NCBI GenBank assembly: GCA_015680685.1
Contig: MNCI01030582.1
Span: forward strand, 200,326 to 264,325
Origin: Gnetum montanum
Lineage: Eukaryota > Streptophyta > Gnetopsida > Gnetales > Gnetaceae
Length of the DNA: 64,000 bases
Direction of reading: 5' to 3'
Below, in pieces: positions 45,968 through 57,700 of this stretch (position 1 is its first letter; each line of letters begins with the position of its first letter). A program made the position numbers and the translations under genes. The notes beneath the pieces are model-generated. The model was not told the DNA's origin and searched no databases. It was given only the letters and a program-made list of their open reading frames with translations.

Positions 45968-46054
45968 CAAAGTGAATACTACCATATCCTAAATCCCTCA
46001 CAAGCCAACCTCAGATGCCCACACTGAACATTCTGGCGCAAACTCTCCTATGTA

Positions 46055-46310
46055 CATTATCCGGCCCAGTATGGCCTTAAACTGCCATCATGGCCCGGTA
46101 AGGCCTTAAATTACCACATACAAATCCCCTTCGGCCCGGTATGGCCTTAAACTACCATGATGGCCCAGTATGGCCTTAAAATACTAGCTACGGCTCACAT
46201 CCGGCCCGGTACGGCCTTAAACTACCACATCCGGCTTGGTAAGGCCTTAAACTGCCACATCTAGCCTGGTAGGGCCTTAAATTGCCATGTATCCTGATGC
46301 GACAATAAAC
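46055..46310 (+). repeat. E3 TAAACT repeat block B
   Basis: Seven to eight copies of forms like CCCGGTATGGCCTTAAACTA, the best preserved set of this phrase in the window. Pol starts about 230 bp downstream. Confidence 0.9.
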
Positions 46311-46540
46311 CACCATCATACATGTACGCATGACTTACGCTGTCAGAGAACATGGAACAATACCTATTAGCTCATTCTACTCTCTGTTTATTGGTAGGAG
46401 CAAGCCCGATGGATTGTTAGCGTTTATCTGCACCGTTAATCATCGATGGGTCGTATGGAAAGATCGCAAGAGACATCGACGTAAATCCCATCCACTTAAG
46501 TTTATCAACGAATGACACAGTGATAGCCTCAACATAAAAA

Positions 46541-47975
46541 ATGCTAGATAACTACAAAGGTATGAAAAAGCGCCTTGACGTTGAAGCTGAAAGCATCACC
46601 GAAGACCCGTTGACTGAAACCCCCATCGTAATGCCTAATGTTGAAACCAAAATATTAAAATTGAGTACACTATTGCAACCTCAATTAGTGAAAGACATAG
46701 AAGATGTACTTTAAAACAACATAAAAGCATTTGCTTGGTCTTACACCGACATGCCCAGGTTAGATCCTCGAATCATCCAGCACAACATCATCCTTGACCC
46801 AAAATTGAGACCAGTAAAACAAAAGGCACAAAAGGTTAAACCTGAGGTAGCATTGGTAGTTCATAATGAGATCACCAAACTTTATCAGGCTGGTTTCATT
46901 CAGGCTGTCAATTATGCCGATTGGGTATCCAACATGGTCATTGTCCCAAAAAAGAATGGAAGTATTCGCTTATGCATTGACTTCTGGGATCTCAACGTCG
47001 CAACCATAAAGGATGATTTTTTCCTACCCAACATCGATCAACTTGTTGACTGAACTGCTGGGCACGCCCTATTATCCTTTATGGATGGCTTCTTAGGATA
47101 CAACCAGATACGCATTAACTTGGAGCATCAGCTCTGGACTACCTTTATGACATCATGGGGAACCTTTTGTTATACAATGATGCCCTTCGGTCTCAAGAAT
47201 GTTGGGGCCACATATGAAAGGGCCATGACATTCATTTTTAGTGATTACATGCTGCACTCGCTCAATGACTATGTCGATGATATCGTGGTTAAATCAAAGA
47301 CATCACAACAACACGTACAAGACCTTGACTTGGTGCTAAAACGTTATTTAAAATATGAGCTGAGACTTAACCCAAAGAAATGTGTCTTTGGAGTCAAAAC
47401 ATGGAAAATGCTTGGATTCATAGCCTCAGAAGCAGGGATACAAGTAGACCCCGATAAAGTTAAGGCCATAACAAACTTAAGACCACCTGGCAACCTTACC
47501 GAACTCCGAGGTCTGCAAGGTAGATTACAGTTCATCAAGCATTTCATAGAAAAACTAACAGACAAATTAAAACCTATGAACCACTTGCTACATAAGAACG
47601 TCCATTTTGAATGGAATCCATAGTGCCAGGAAGCATTTGACAATATTAAAGCAGCACTCATTCATCTACCCACGGTTTATCCACCTCAAAATGATAAACC
47701 ATTTTACATCTACCTTGCCACTTCGGACTCATCAATCGCATCCATGCTTTGCCAGAAACAAGATGATGGAACCGAAGTCCCTATCTACTACTTAAGCCAT
47801 GCATTAGTAGGCCATGAGAAGAAATACAATGAGATGGAGAGGTCATGTTTAGCCCTGGTCTTTTCTCTAAAGAAATGGCAACATTACCTCTTCCATAATC
47901 AAGTCAACATAATCTGCAAGGATAATGTGCTCAGAGCCATCACTGGAAATATTTACGAGTCAAGTAGAATAGCCA
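46541..47975 (+). pseudogene. E3: reverse transcriptase and Ty3-type RNase H
   Basis: One reading frame from the ATG at 46541, with in-frame stops at 46712, 47051 and 47621 only. RT landmarks: WVSNMVIVPKKNGSIRLCID, FMDGFLGYNQI, MMPFGLKNVGATYERAM, NDYVDDIVVKSK (intact YVDD, about 47264-47300), LRLNPKKCVFG, LRGLQGRLQFIKHFI. The first RNase H follows (KPFYIYLATSDSSIASMLCQ, YYLSHALVGHEKKYNEMERS, LKKWQHYL). A one-base deletion near 47976 shifts the frame. The segment converts RNA to DNA; the initial Pol part (VETKILKLSTLLQPQ) is shared with E1 and E2. Confidence 0.93.
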
Positions 47976-48600
47976 TTGGAAAGCTATGATAGCTGAGTTT
48001 GACCTACACTACATAGCACAATCATCAGTTAAGGGTCAGGCCATAGCAAATCAAATGACCATGTCACCAATGCACGATCAAGCAACGATAGAACCAGAAT
48101 TCCTGGATGAAAATGTAAGTGCAATAGACATAGTACCCAATGACTACAATGCCATTTTAAACTTTGATGGAGCATCCACCTATCGAGGGGGAAGTGTTGC
48201 CATTGTCATCACCTATCCCTCTGGGGAAATCAGACCCTTCGCTTATCATTTCAACTTTCGCTGTACCAACAACATAGTAGAGTACGATGGTCTCCTTAGA
48301 GGTCTCATGGCAGCACTAGCTTCAGATATCACACGATTTGTGGTCAGGGGAGACTCACAACTGGTTTTGAACCAAGTCACAGATATTTATACGTGCAAAG
48401 CACAACATTTACAACCATATTGTGACTTAGCCAAACACTTAATGAGACAATTTGAAAACATCGACATGTAACATGTCTCTAGAAATGATAACACCATTGC
48501 GGATGTGCTGGCTACACTAGCGTTAAACATATTGCCTGACATGTTCCATACATTGCCAAGCTCCATAATCAATTGTGCCAAACCAATAACCAATATGCTC
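47976..48600 (+). pseudogene. E3: second, archaeal-type RNase H
   Basis: In the frame after the shift, NFDGASTYRGG (first Asp, about 48160), NNIVEYDGLLRGLMAAL (Glu), VVRGDSQLVLNQV (Asp, about 48345) and NDNTIADVLATLAL (last Asp, about 48485-48530) give a complete catalytic set. A TAA at 48469-48471 interrupts it. The presence of this domain after the Ty3 RNase H is the established hallmark of the Tat lineage. Confidence 0.9.
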
Positions 48601-49884
48601 AATACATTGCCAATTGCATCTGTTAGTACAACACACGTGATAGAATGGTATGATGACATAAAAGAGTACCTTCTACATAGTGAAGCACCGCACGACTTAA
48701 TGAATGCACAAAAAGACATGGTACGAAAGCGTTCTAAGCAATATGCACTTGTAGGGGACACCTTGTGTCATCGATCCTATGAAGGTATATTGCTAACATG
48801 TGTTAGTAGCACTGATGCCCAAACCATTGTTGAGCAAGTACATGACGGAGTATGCGGAGGACACATAGCACCTAAAGCAATGGCAATAAAAATAAGACAC
48901 TTAGGCTATTATTGGCCACATATGGAGTATGACTGTCTCTCCAACGTTAAAACATGCAATACCTATCAAAAACATAGTAATCTGATCCATGTCCCACCAA
49001 ATGAGTTGCATACAACGCAAATCACATGGCCCTTCCAAAACTGGGGGTTGAACCTTATTGGACCAATAACACCCTCATCTTCTATGGGGCATAGTTTCAT
49101 CATAACTATGATAGAGTACTTCACGAAGTGGGTAGAAGCAGTTCCCCTTCGAAAAATCACATCTAAACACGTATGCAACTTCATTCTTGAAAACATTGTG
49201 ACCCGTTTTGGCATCCCTATGACCATCATCACTAACAACGGGCCACAATTCAATAGTGCTGAAACCAAAAATTTTTGTGAAAGTCTGGGGATTAAAAACT
49301 CATTTTCATCCCCTTACTACCCTCAGAGCAATGGGCAAGCAGAGGCCACAAATAAAACTATCATTACAGTACTTAAAAATATGCTTACCCAAAGAAAGAA
49401 AAGATGGCACGAGTAGCTGGTATACGCACTGTGGGCATACCGCACCATGCATCGGACTTCAACAGGTAAAACACCATATAGTCTTGTTTATGGTTCAGAA
49501 GCCATTTTACCCTTGGAATTACAGGTACCGTCTTTAAGGATCACACTTTCTGGACTCCTTGACAAAGGACAAAATAATGACCTACGCATCATTGACTTGG
49601 ATTTGGTGGAGGAGGAACGCATATGTGAACTCGATTAGATTGAATGGTACCAAAAACAACAACGGTAGCACCATTGGCATGACATTCATAAGCACCCCAT
49701 CAAAGAGGGAAACCTTATACTTAAGGCCATTCGGGAACACCCGGATAAATTCTCAGCCAACTGGGATGGGTCCTACTTGGTCACCAAAGCATACAACAAC
49801 AGAGCATTCAAGTTAGCTGATATGGAAGGACATGAGCTTGCAAATTTGACCAATCATTTGTTCTTGAAACCGTTCCACATTTGA
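48600..49884 (+). pseudogene. E3: integrase, catalytically damaged
   Basis: The frame is continuous to the TGA at 49882 apart from TAGs at 49414 and 49636 and a further TAG downstream. The zinc module has HDGVCGGH but its last pair reads CNTY, losing a cysteine. The first catalytic Asp is Asn (WGLNLIGP, about 49045-49062), the second is also Asn (ITNNGPQFN, about 49228-49250), while the Glu (GQAEATNK) remains. Both changes are G to A. The C-terminal part (LWAYRTMHRTSTGKTPYSLV, KFSANWDGSYLVTKAY, LANLTNHLFLKPFH) is intact in sequence. It could not have integrated DNA. Confidence 0.92.
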
Positions 49885-49894
49885 GTATAGGCTC

Positions 49895-50425
49895 AGGTAC
49901 ATGAGAGTCCTAGCATCATGACTATAAACTGATACCACAAATCATCCTAGAATCATGACGGTAAACTGATACCATGGAATAGTCCTGGAATCATGACTTA
50001 AAATTGATACCACAGCTCGTCCTAGAATCATGACGGTAAACTGATACCATTAAATAATCCTGGAATCATGACTTAAAACTGATACCACAGCTCATCCTGG
50101 AATCATGATGGTAAACTAATGCCATGGAACAATCCTGGAATCATGACTTAAAATTGATACCATAGCTCGTCCTGGCATCATGATGATAAACTGATACCAC
50201 ACAGTGTCTGCAATGACAATAAACTAGCACCCATCCGGTATGACAGTAAATTGTCACAGTCCCACTCGCTAGAGTCCGCTAAGACTTTAAACTGGTTTGC
50301 CTCTTCATGGTCCGCCAAGACTAGAAACTGACAATGTATCGTCTACCACGACGCTAAACGGGAAATTTCCAACGGGTCATGACATAAAACTAACCCATGA
50401 TAGTCTGATAAGACTATAAACTAGC
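49895..50425 (+). repeat. E3 TAAACT repeat block C with 37-bp tandem units
   Basis: Eight units of about 37 bp (TCCTGGAATCATGAC then a TAAACTGATACCA-like part) run from 49908 to 50200. Most alternate between a GGTAAACT and a TTAAAAYT form, so the higher-order period is about 74 bp. Looser copies (CCGCTAAGACTTTAAACTGG, TGACATAAAACTAACCC) continue to 50425. They follow the integrase stop. Confidence 0.9.
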
Positions 50426-50624
50426 AATTTCATCTCAAGTTCCTCAATCTGTGGCTGCATGAAAACTTCATCAAAATCACTGCATCACTCGCCAATCTGC
50501 CGATCTTAACGCCATTGCTGCTATTCATATACGATGCCTGAAATCTCATCCAGTGTCTTTGTTCCATCAGTAGCTGTTTAAGTCTAAGCTTGCTTACTCA
50601 CTCATGGTTTTCTTGTTCTTTCAG

Positions 50625-50690
50625 AGTTGTGTTTGCAGGATGACACTCAGAGGTGTTCATACAAGAATCCACTTCGTCATAAGCAGCAAG
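50625..50690 (+). other. E3: candidate 66-bp exon in the 3' region
   Basis: TTTTCTTGTTCTTTCAG precedes 50625 and CAGCAAG|GTAAGG follows 50690, both near-consensus splice sites on the sense strand. E1 keeps a related sequence at about 14240-14330. A 111-codon frame (50627-50962) overlaps it and has no motif I know. Confidence 0.45.
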
Positions 50691-50699
50691 GTAAGGCGT

Positions 50700-51460
50700 T
50701 GTTCGAAGCGCATGTGATAAGAACTAAATCAAACCATTTAGTAGTACATCTCCTGTTTCGTACGCTGTGTATCCCTCAACACCTTATACTTGGTTACACC
50801 CCGAACACATCCGATACAGCCCAAAACATTGAACATACCATTGCATATTGCACCACTCTTAAGCGGTTGCAACCCATGAAATGGCACTTAAGCATGAGCA
50901 TGAAAACACAAAAAAAAAGAAACGTCGTCCCTTCTCACATAAAACAGAAGACGGGACGGTAGTTGCCTCGAAAGCAAACGCTCGTGTTTAAAAGAAATCA
51001 AGAAACATCCCATTGCATGGCTTTGGCTCTTTGCCAATAGGCTCCCCCTAAACACTAAACAAGGGTCATGTTCCTCCAAAGAATGCAACGCATCATCACG
51101 TGACTTTGGTCTTGCCAACAAGTCCTCTCGGACACTAACCAAGAGTCTTGTTCCACCAAAGGATGCACACCTCATGTCTTGATTTCGAGTCTGCTAAACA
51201 ATGACTATTGACAAGGATTAGCATGACCCGTATACACACCAGCACACCCCCTTCACTATGTAGAACCTTGATTCCTCCTGAATCCCCATAGTTTCCCTTT
51301 CCCTATCAAATACAAATTCATTTCCACAATCCCATGTACTACTGAACACGGTGCAATGATGCCTAGTCAGGTGACAAAGGACAAAGTCACTATCAAGTTA
51401 CTTGTGGTGTTTTGCACTTCTTTGTCGACGCTTCTCGGGTCAATTCCTTCAAGCATCAAC
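50700..51460 (+). repeat. E3 3' region with an 83-bp tandem repeat
   Basis: Two full units and part of a third (CATCACGTGACTTTGGTCTT...CAAAGAATGCAAC forms) lie at about 50995-51205. Nothing else is recognised. The bases before the polypurine tract (CTTCTCGGGTCAATTCC) match E1. Confidence 0.7.
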
Positions 51461-51473
51461 AAAGAGGGGCCAA
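51461..51473 (+). promoter_or_regulatory. E3 polypurine tract
   Basis: AAAGAGGGG then CCAA directly before the 3' LTR. Confidence 0.92.
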
Positions 51474-52998
51474 TGAGACACCACAAAATTTTGAGGTTAG
51501 TACTTCTCCAACAAGAATTGGGCTAAGTCATGACGTTCCTTAGCATGACTAAAAAGCTTGAGGACCCGACAAACAGCTTCAAGCAGAGTCAAACTCAACA
51601 AGAAGCAGGTCCCTGGGACCCACAAACAACCACGACGACATCTGGTACCAAACGCGGAAACTTCAGAGATCAAGATACTTAGTTTTCACCAAGTATACAT
51701 TCTCAGCATATACACCTAGTGTATACGCCCAAGTTCACATTCTCAGCATATACGCCCAAGTTCACCAGTTCTTAGTGTATATGCCCAGCGTATGCGCTCA
51801 AGTTCACATTTTTAGCGTATACGCCCAGCGTACATGCCTCACAAGTAGGCTCAGCCTGTACGACTGATGTATACGCTTGGAATACAATCCTCGAAGATGG
51901 CATGGAGACAACACTGTAGAGCAAAATTTGGTACAAGGCATCAACTCACACAAAAAGAGCAATCATCAGGTATTAACATCAAGCATTCTAGAGTCTGTAC
52001 GCTGAATATGTACATCCTGTATGTCCAGCGTATATGCCCAGTAGACACAGCATATACGCCCAGCATTCCCAGCGTATACGCCCAGTAGCCATAGCGTAAA
52101 CACCCCACGTATACGCCTAGCAGTTACAATGTATATGCCCAGCATATACGCCCAGCATGTACAAAGTCTACAACCAGTGTCAACCGAGCTGAACATCTAT
52201 AGGTAGCATCTGCAGGGCAGTTGAATTCAAATATGGAGAACGAGCGACTTCTTCCATTCTGATCAAGTCTGTACACCGAGGTTACATGTCTAGCGTGTAT
52301 AAGCTGACGTATAGCACACTGTATACTTGTAAATTCTATTCTTTCGCATCCAGTCAATGCGCCACATGTCGCCCAACCCAAGTCTAATGTCTAAACTTGT
52401 ATAAAACCCCAATTTTTCATTAGATCGGGGTTGGCAATTTTGAGCAAACCAGAGAGAAAAAAATAGAGATGCTAAGAACTAGAGCAGAGAACCTGGTACG
52501 CTGGACACCAATCCTGTATGCTAAGCATACAACCTCTACGTTGTGCCTACAGTTTGAACCAGCACATAGTCATCCCTGCATCCACTGGGGCTATTCGTCC
52601 ACCTTGTGTGAAAGCCACAACTGCATTAGACCGGTGCATTGTAACTCTCACTTTGCAATAATATTGCTGCATTTTCTTCCTGAAATTTGTTACAGTTTTC
52701 CATTTATTGTTGCATGTTTGCTGTTTAAGCTCTGGTACGTTTATGCTCTGTTTACATCAGTTACGTCCTTTACGCCTCGTTTCACATCAGTTACGCTGTT
52801 TACATATAACCCAGTGTATAGCACTTCGGTGTACGTTTAGGGAAATCCTTGCCTAATCCACGTGTGGACCACTCAAGGTACTCTGCCTTCATTAATTCTA
52901 GCTTGCCCTCAAGCAAAGGTAGGATCTTTTGTGCATGTCCGGTGATCCCCCGGTTTCTGTTTCCTTCCAGCCAAAGATCAACGATTTTGGACGGTACA
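51474..52998 (+). repeat. E3 3' LTR
   Basis: TGAGACACC...CGGTACA, 1525 bp, collinear with the 5' LTR. Word clusters differ slightly in copy number: GTATACGCCC words at 52030-52150 are extra relative to the 5' copy, and two words near 34690-34720 are missing here. Confidence 0.95.
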
Positions 52999-53003
52999 AT
53001 GAT
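52999..53003. repeat. Target-site duplication of E3, right copy
   Basis: ATGAT, identical to 33898-33902. Confidence 0.9.
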
Positions 53004-53239
53004 GATGGGGCCTAAAGTGTTGGTGGCTAGGCTCACCAAGGAGCATAGCCAACACTTGTCTCAAATGCAACAGGATGCTATGCTATCGTCAATTAGAATT
53101 TTTTTATCAATTTTGGCTTATTTTGGGACCATTCCCTCTAAAACACCACTAATTTTGGGCTCCTTCAGTTTAATGGTAGATTTTTCTAAGTGTCAAAACT
53201 TGGGTAAAATTATTCTAAGTTTGGTGTCACATTGTGCAT
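53004..53239. other. Short stretch between E3 and E4, perhaps E2 intron 1 continued
   Basis: No coding signal. TTTTTCTAAGT and GCTATGCTA words fit E2-type sequence, so it is plausibly the right side of the E2 intron into which E3 jumped. Confidence 0.4.
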
Positions 53240-54971
53240 TGTAGACACCATAGCACATTGGAAGTCCTGTGTTTGCAAAATTTTTCTAAGTCTACCTACT
53301 ATGCTCCCCAACACATGTAACATAACACATGCTTCCAAGCCTAGTCTGCACAAATGTCAAGCTAAAAGTGGTCAAGGGTCATTGATGATGGATCAGATAG
53401 TTTTGCAAATTTTCTATTTCCCAGACTATCAAGCTAGCTATGCTCTCTAGATTGCTTAGCTTGACACATGTTTTGGTCACCAGTCCACCCAAGTACCAGG
53501 CTAGGAGTTCTCAAAAGTGCTCAAGATGGAAAAAATAGTTTGGCAAATTTTTTGTCTTTTGGGACTATCATGCTATACTATGCTACATAGAGTAGCCAGC
53601 ATGGCATAGGTTTTAGGATTCCATTTTTTCTAAGTGTTGAACAAGAATCTATCTAGCTATCTAGACATGGAGGATGCATTTGACAATTTTTTAACTTTCA
53701 AGGTTACTTGTCCTACTACACCTTAGAGTGTGGTCAACGTGCCATGAAGAAACATTGCAAATTTTGGCAAAATTCATCAAAGTATTGTTGCTACACTCTG
53801 CTATGCTACGCAGCGTAGACAGTAAGACAAGCTAAAATTTACAAAAATTTCCTAAGTATTCACACTACGCTCTGTCACGTTGTGCAACATAGACAATGTG
53901 ACACTTGGGAAATGCCTCCAGAAGCTCTCAGAACTTGGAATCAACCTTCATTCTTGCTTCAAAATTCTTCTAATGGCCAAGATTAGTAGTTTACTTTGCT
54001 TTTACACTCCCTATTGATCCCCAAAATTGTCCCTATGCTTGAGCCTACTCAGAAGAGGGGGAAGACATAGTCCTGGAGTGTAGACTCCAAGTTGCATTTG
54101 TTTTGGCATTCTTTGTAGGTACATGGTGGTCCTTCAGACTTTGGCAGATGCAGTTTGGGTGATGTGGTCATAGTTTGGTAGATTCTCAATTCCCGTTCCT
54201 ATCTTGCAAAGCATTACACTTTGACCTTAACACTTAGAGCTTGACATTTTGAGCGTAACATGTTAGTGTGACTCATTCACATCCATGCTATGTGAGACCA
54301 AGGCCATGTGGCATCCAGTCCACATCTCATGACAACCCTAGCCCTATAAATACCTTGATAATTAGCATTTTAGGGGTTGATCAGCAAATCATTCTAAGCA
54401 TCAAGCATTAGAGCACTCTTGACATCTTCATCACTTCCACACTCGAGCACCAAAGAATGACATCTAGCCAAGTACCATGACATAGTCTTTCTTGTACTCG
54501 CATAACATGATGATTGTAAGCTCGATAGGTCTAGCCTCCTTTGCAACTACTAGCATCACGTCCATAATTTCCTAGAGATTGTGACCACATTTCCACACTA
54601 CTCCACTATGCCTGTCTAATAATACGTACCAATTTCACACTATTTAATCAAGAGTCATGTTCCCCAATCTTGGGGTGGTGCATTTCTTCACTTAAATTCT
54701 CATTTCATTTTCCTTTAGCATTTGTTTCAAATTTTGGCATAATTTCTTGCATTTCCTACTACTAATACATATTTTTGGTTATTCATGATACTATTTTTGG
54801 GCTTTTGTAAATGGTTATTATTACACCACATAAGTTCCTGTTTGATCAAACAGACTGTTTAGGGCACCCCATTTCTGTTTTCTCTAGCACAACCCTACCA
54901 TGGACTTAGGGTTAGGTTGTACACCTAATGATCTCTTAGTGTTTTAGCCATTAATTTTTTTGGACATCACA
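53240..54971 (+). repeat. E4 5' LTR
   Basis: The end (TTTTTTGGACATCACA, 54971) is fixed by the PBS five bases later. The start at TGTAGACACCATAGCAC (53240) is inferred from similarity to the family start TGAGACACC and to the first bases of the E2 LTR. TATAAATA lies at 54345-54352. The interior has TGCTATGCTACGC and GCAAAATTTTTCTAAGT words, like E2. Confidence 0.72.
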
Positions 54972-54976
54972 ATTTT

Positions 54977-54993
54977 TGGCACTAGAAGGAGGG
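54977..54993 (+). promoter_or_regulatory. E4 primer binding site
   Basis: TGGCACTAGAAGGAGGG, one base different from the E3 site over 17 bases. Confidence 0.85.
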
Positions 54994-55711
54994 CATCCCT
55001 GTTCCTTCTATGTGCCATTGGTAGTCCCATGTTCTTTTTGTACCCCCATCACTAGCAACAAGCTAGCGTAGACATAACACCCTTATGGACCTACCATGAC
55101 AGTAGCTGAATCATAGGCTAGCACAAGAGTTGTCTACATTTTGGTTAGTGTAGATTATTCCTAGTTGACAGTTCCCCTTGAACCCCATAGGACAGAAAGC
55201 CCAAACTATCTATTACATCAAGCTCTAAGTGTTCTGTAGAGCATGACACCCTATGAGCGTAACAGTCCCTTAGAGCATGAAAAGGGTAATAGCAAAGATA
55301 ACTCTTTTTTTAGCATTTCTAGACTCAGCCATTTTTGGCCTATTTTCTTTATAGTTTTACACTTAGCCATTTTATCTCAAATTTTCTATACTTAAAACAA
55401 AAATTAACGTAGTTAGCACCTTAGTTGCTACCTTGAACATGGACATAACCCACCCCATGCAACATGGGGTAGATGTTGAACAACCACTTAGCCCAATGTG
55501 GTCACAATGGTAGTCTCTAAGATTGTGGTACTAGTCCCCTAAACACACGATACTTGATGATGAATGATACAAATTTTTATGCACAAAGGTTTAGGTGGGC
55601 CTACCATTGGATCGCTAGGAAATAGAAGAAAAGTGTAGTTTCAAAATTACTCACTAAAATGAAAGAGAGTTCCTTCCTACTCCTGGCATAGACATACCAC
55701 TCATTGAATCT
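54994..55711 (+). other. E4 leader
   Basis: No gene. GAGCATGACACCCTATGAGC and TTAGAGCATGAAAAG words recall the palindromic words of its intron 1 (63461-63865). No clear minisatellite like that of E3. Confidence 0.5.
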
Positions 55712-57700
55712 TTGAAATGGATTTTGGATCAACATATTCAGATGAGTTGGCTAAAAGAGAAATACTCAGCATCCAACTATGATGAACCCCCGCAAGATGG
55801 GCAGGAGGAGTTTGAGTCTCATTTTGACATTGGCATCCTACCCTATGTCCTAGCCTTGCAATCTACCTCTATATTCCTACCATATCATTCATAGTCTTCT
55901 GCCTCCTTTGAGACAATCATGACTCTTCCACAGCCAAAAACTTTATCAATGATAACTAGCCACCCGATCCTATCTATGCAACAAAATGTAGGACCTTTTA
56001 CCCTTGCTCCCTTTGTCATTTCTTTGTAGTCTTTATAGCCTTTGTAGCTAGTGTCTATGATAGCAATGTTCTCATATGTGCACACCATGCCCATATCGTA
56101 TCCACAAACGAGTCATATTCTTGTCATTCTAGCCATATTAGTCCCACCACCAACAATAGCTCCAATCTTAACTACATGGTGGGAAGCAACCCCTTTACCT
56201 ACTATTCAATTGTCGTAGATGCCATAGTACACGTAGCCGCAAATGTACCAAGCATTACATATGGCACAACTGACTATGAGGATGTGGGCTACTTCGACGG
56301 CACCACCAACAGTAGCTACTCGAATGACCCCACCAACTGTACAACTAATGCAACCCTTTGCAACATCATCAAGTTTGGACCAAGTGTTTTAGCTTATCCA
56401 AACCCTCACCGAGGGGATCAAGTGGCTTAAAGCAACCAACTCAGAGATAGTCCATGTAATGGACTTATATCAGGATGATTCCATTAGCCCCGTCGTTCCT
56501 CTACTTAAATTGCCTCCTAGGGCCTAACTTCCCCAATTCATGATATACAATGGTGAGGGTGACCCAAATGCCCACTCAGTCACTTTCCATTCCAAGTCCA
56601 TATTATTGCAAGAGTGGCCACACATGGTTATCTGTGTCCTTTCCATGTCTTTGACTAGCAAAGCGTTAGATTGGTATTGCACACTTCCTCAAGCTTCCAT
56701 TTCAACCCTAGAAGAGTTGTTAAGCTAGTTTGTAACCCATTTCAAGTACAACTTAAAGCTAGAGGCCATGCTGAATCAACTCATGAATGTTAGAAAAGAA
56801 GTGCTAGAACCAATGCAAAAATTCATACAATGTTGGAGTGCCTCTCTAAATGAGATTCAGAAGCCTATCACTGAAACCCACCTAATGGCCATTTTTAAAG
56901 ATGTAGTAAATGATTTTATTAAATTAAAGCTATACTATTTAGCTCCATGCTCCCTTAGCCAAGATTTTTCCCAAAAAAAGAGCATACAGGATGCGGTAAA
57001 GGCTAGCAAGGACTTGACATACATAGCCTACAAGAATGCACATGCAAAGAGAGATAAGGAAAATGGAAAAGCCATGAAAACCACTATGGTGATAGTGGCT
57101 AATGAAGCCAAGCCCAACAATAGTAAGTAGGTGGCCAAGGCACCTAAGGGCCTGGCCAACAGCAAGAAAACATCAAGTTCTAGCAATGTGGGAATCAACC
57201 AACCTGCATTGTCAATAGCCATGGGGCAAGCTCCACCAAGGCCAAAATTTGAGCCCAAGGATCACTCAAAATATACCCCTTTGCCAATCAAGCCATCAAA
57301 ACTTTTGGATCAACTACTTAGTGTTGGGCACATTCAACATAAGAAAATGTTAGAGGATGCTCACAAATGTCACAAGTGGTATTGCAAGATCCTCTGAGAC
57401 CCCTTTGCAACTATGCCCAATGAAACTTCGATACCCAAAAATTTTAGGTTGGACCAATTCTACAACTACCATCAGTTGCATGGCCATGACATGGATTACT
57501 TCCTAACACTAAAGGATGATATCCAATGTATGATCAATCAAGGAAAGCTGGTCCTTGATGAAAGTAATCTTGTTCGGCTTGAGAAATAGTCCATGAATGT
57601 CTATAAGGATCCATTAAATGTTAGCAGTGTAGGATACATCATTAATGCTATTAGCATTGATGATGATGTGGAGCCAATACATGAACCAACTAGGCCATAG
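55712..57700 (+). pseudogene. E4: gag (decayed)
   Basis: The frame at 56540-57397 is the capsid domain: MIYNGEGDPNAHSVTFHSKS, SLTSKALDWYCTLPQ, EPMQKFIQCWSASLNEIQKP, FIKLKLYYLAP, with stops at about 56729 and 57128. N-terminal parts sit in other frames (55712-55894, 56176-56430). The zinc-knuckle-like segment reads FYNYHQLHGHDMDYFLTLK (about 57450-57510); two metal-binding cysteines seen in E3 are replaced (Tyr, Phe). The role is particle formation. Closely parallel to E3 gag. Confidence 0.85.

Larger units (their letters stand above)
33903..52998 (+). mobile_element. E3: complete 19.1 kb Tat-type LTR retrotransposon
   Basis: Both LTRs (33903-35417 and 51474-52998), PBS (35423-35440), polypurine tract (51461-51469) and perfect 5-bp duplication ATGAT define the element. 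Internal order is 5' minisatellite leader, gag, protease, block A, antisense gene, block B, RT/RNaseH/RNaseH/integrase, block C, 3' region. Every main frame has stops, but it is the best preserved copy in the window. In the first roughly 208 aligned LTR bases I count 23 differences, 20 of them transitions, so insertion is not recent. It was inserted in intron 1 of the E2 antisense gene. Confidence 0.95.

Noticed and set aside
48966-49268. 100-codon minus-strand frame, with counterparts at 47344-47661 and 48387-48761
   Set aside because: Shadows of RT and integrase; the sense frames carry the recognised motifs.
49908-50200. CRISPR-like array
   Set aside because: Units are contiguous without unique spacers, in a plant retrotransposon.
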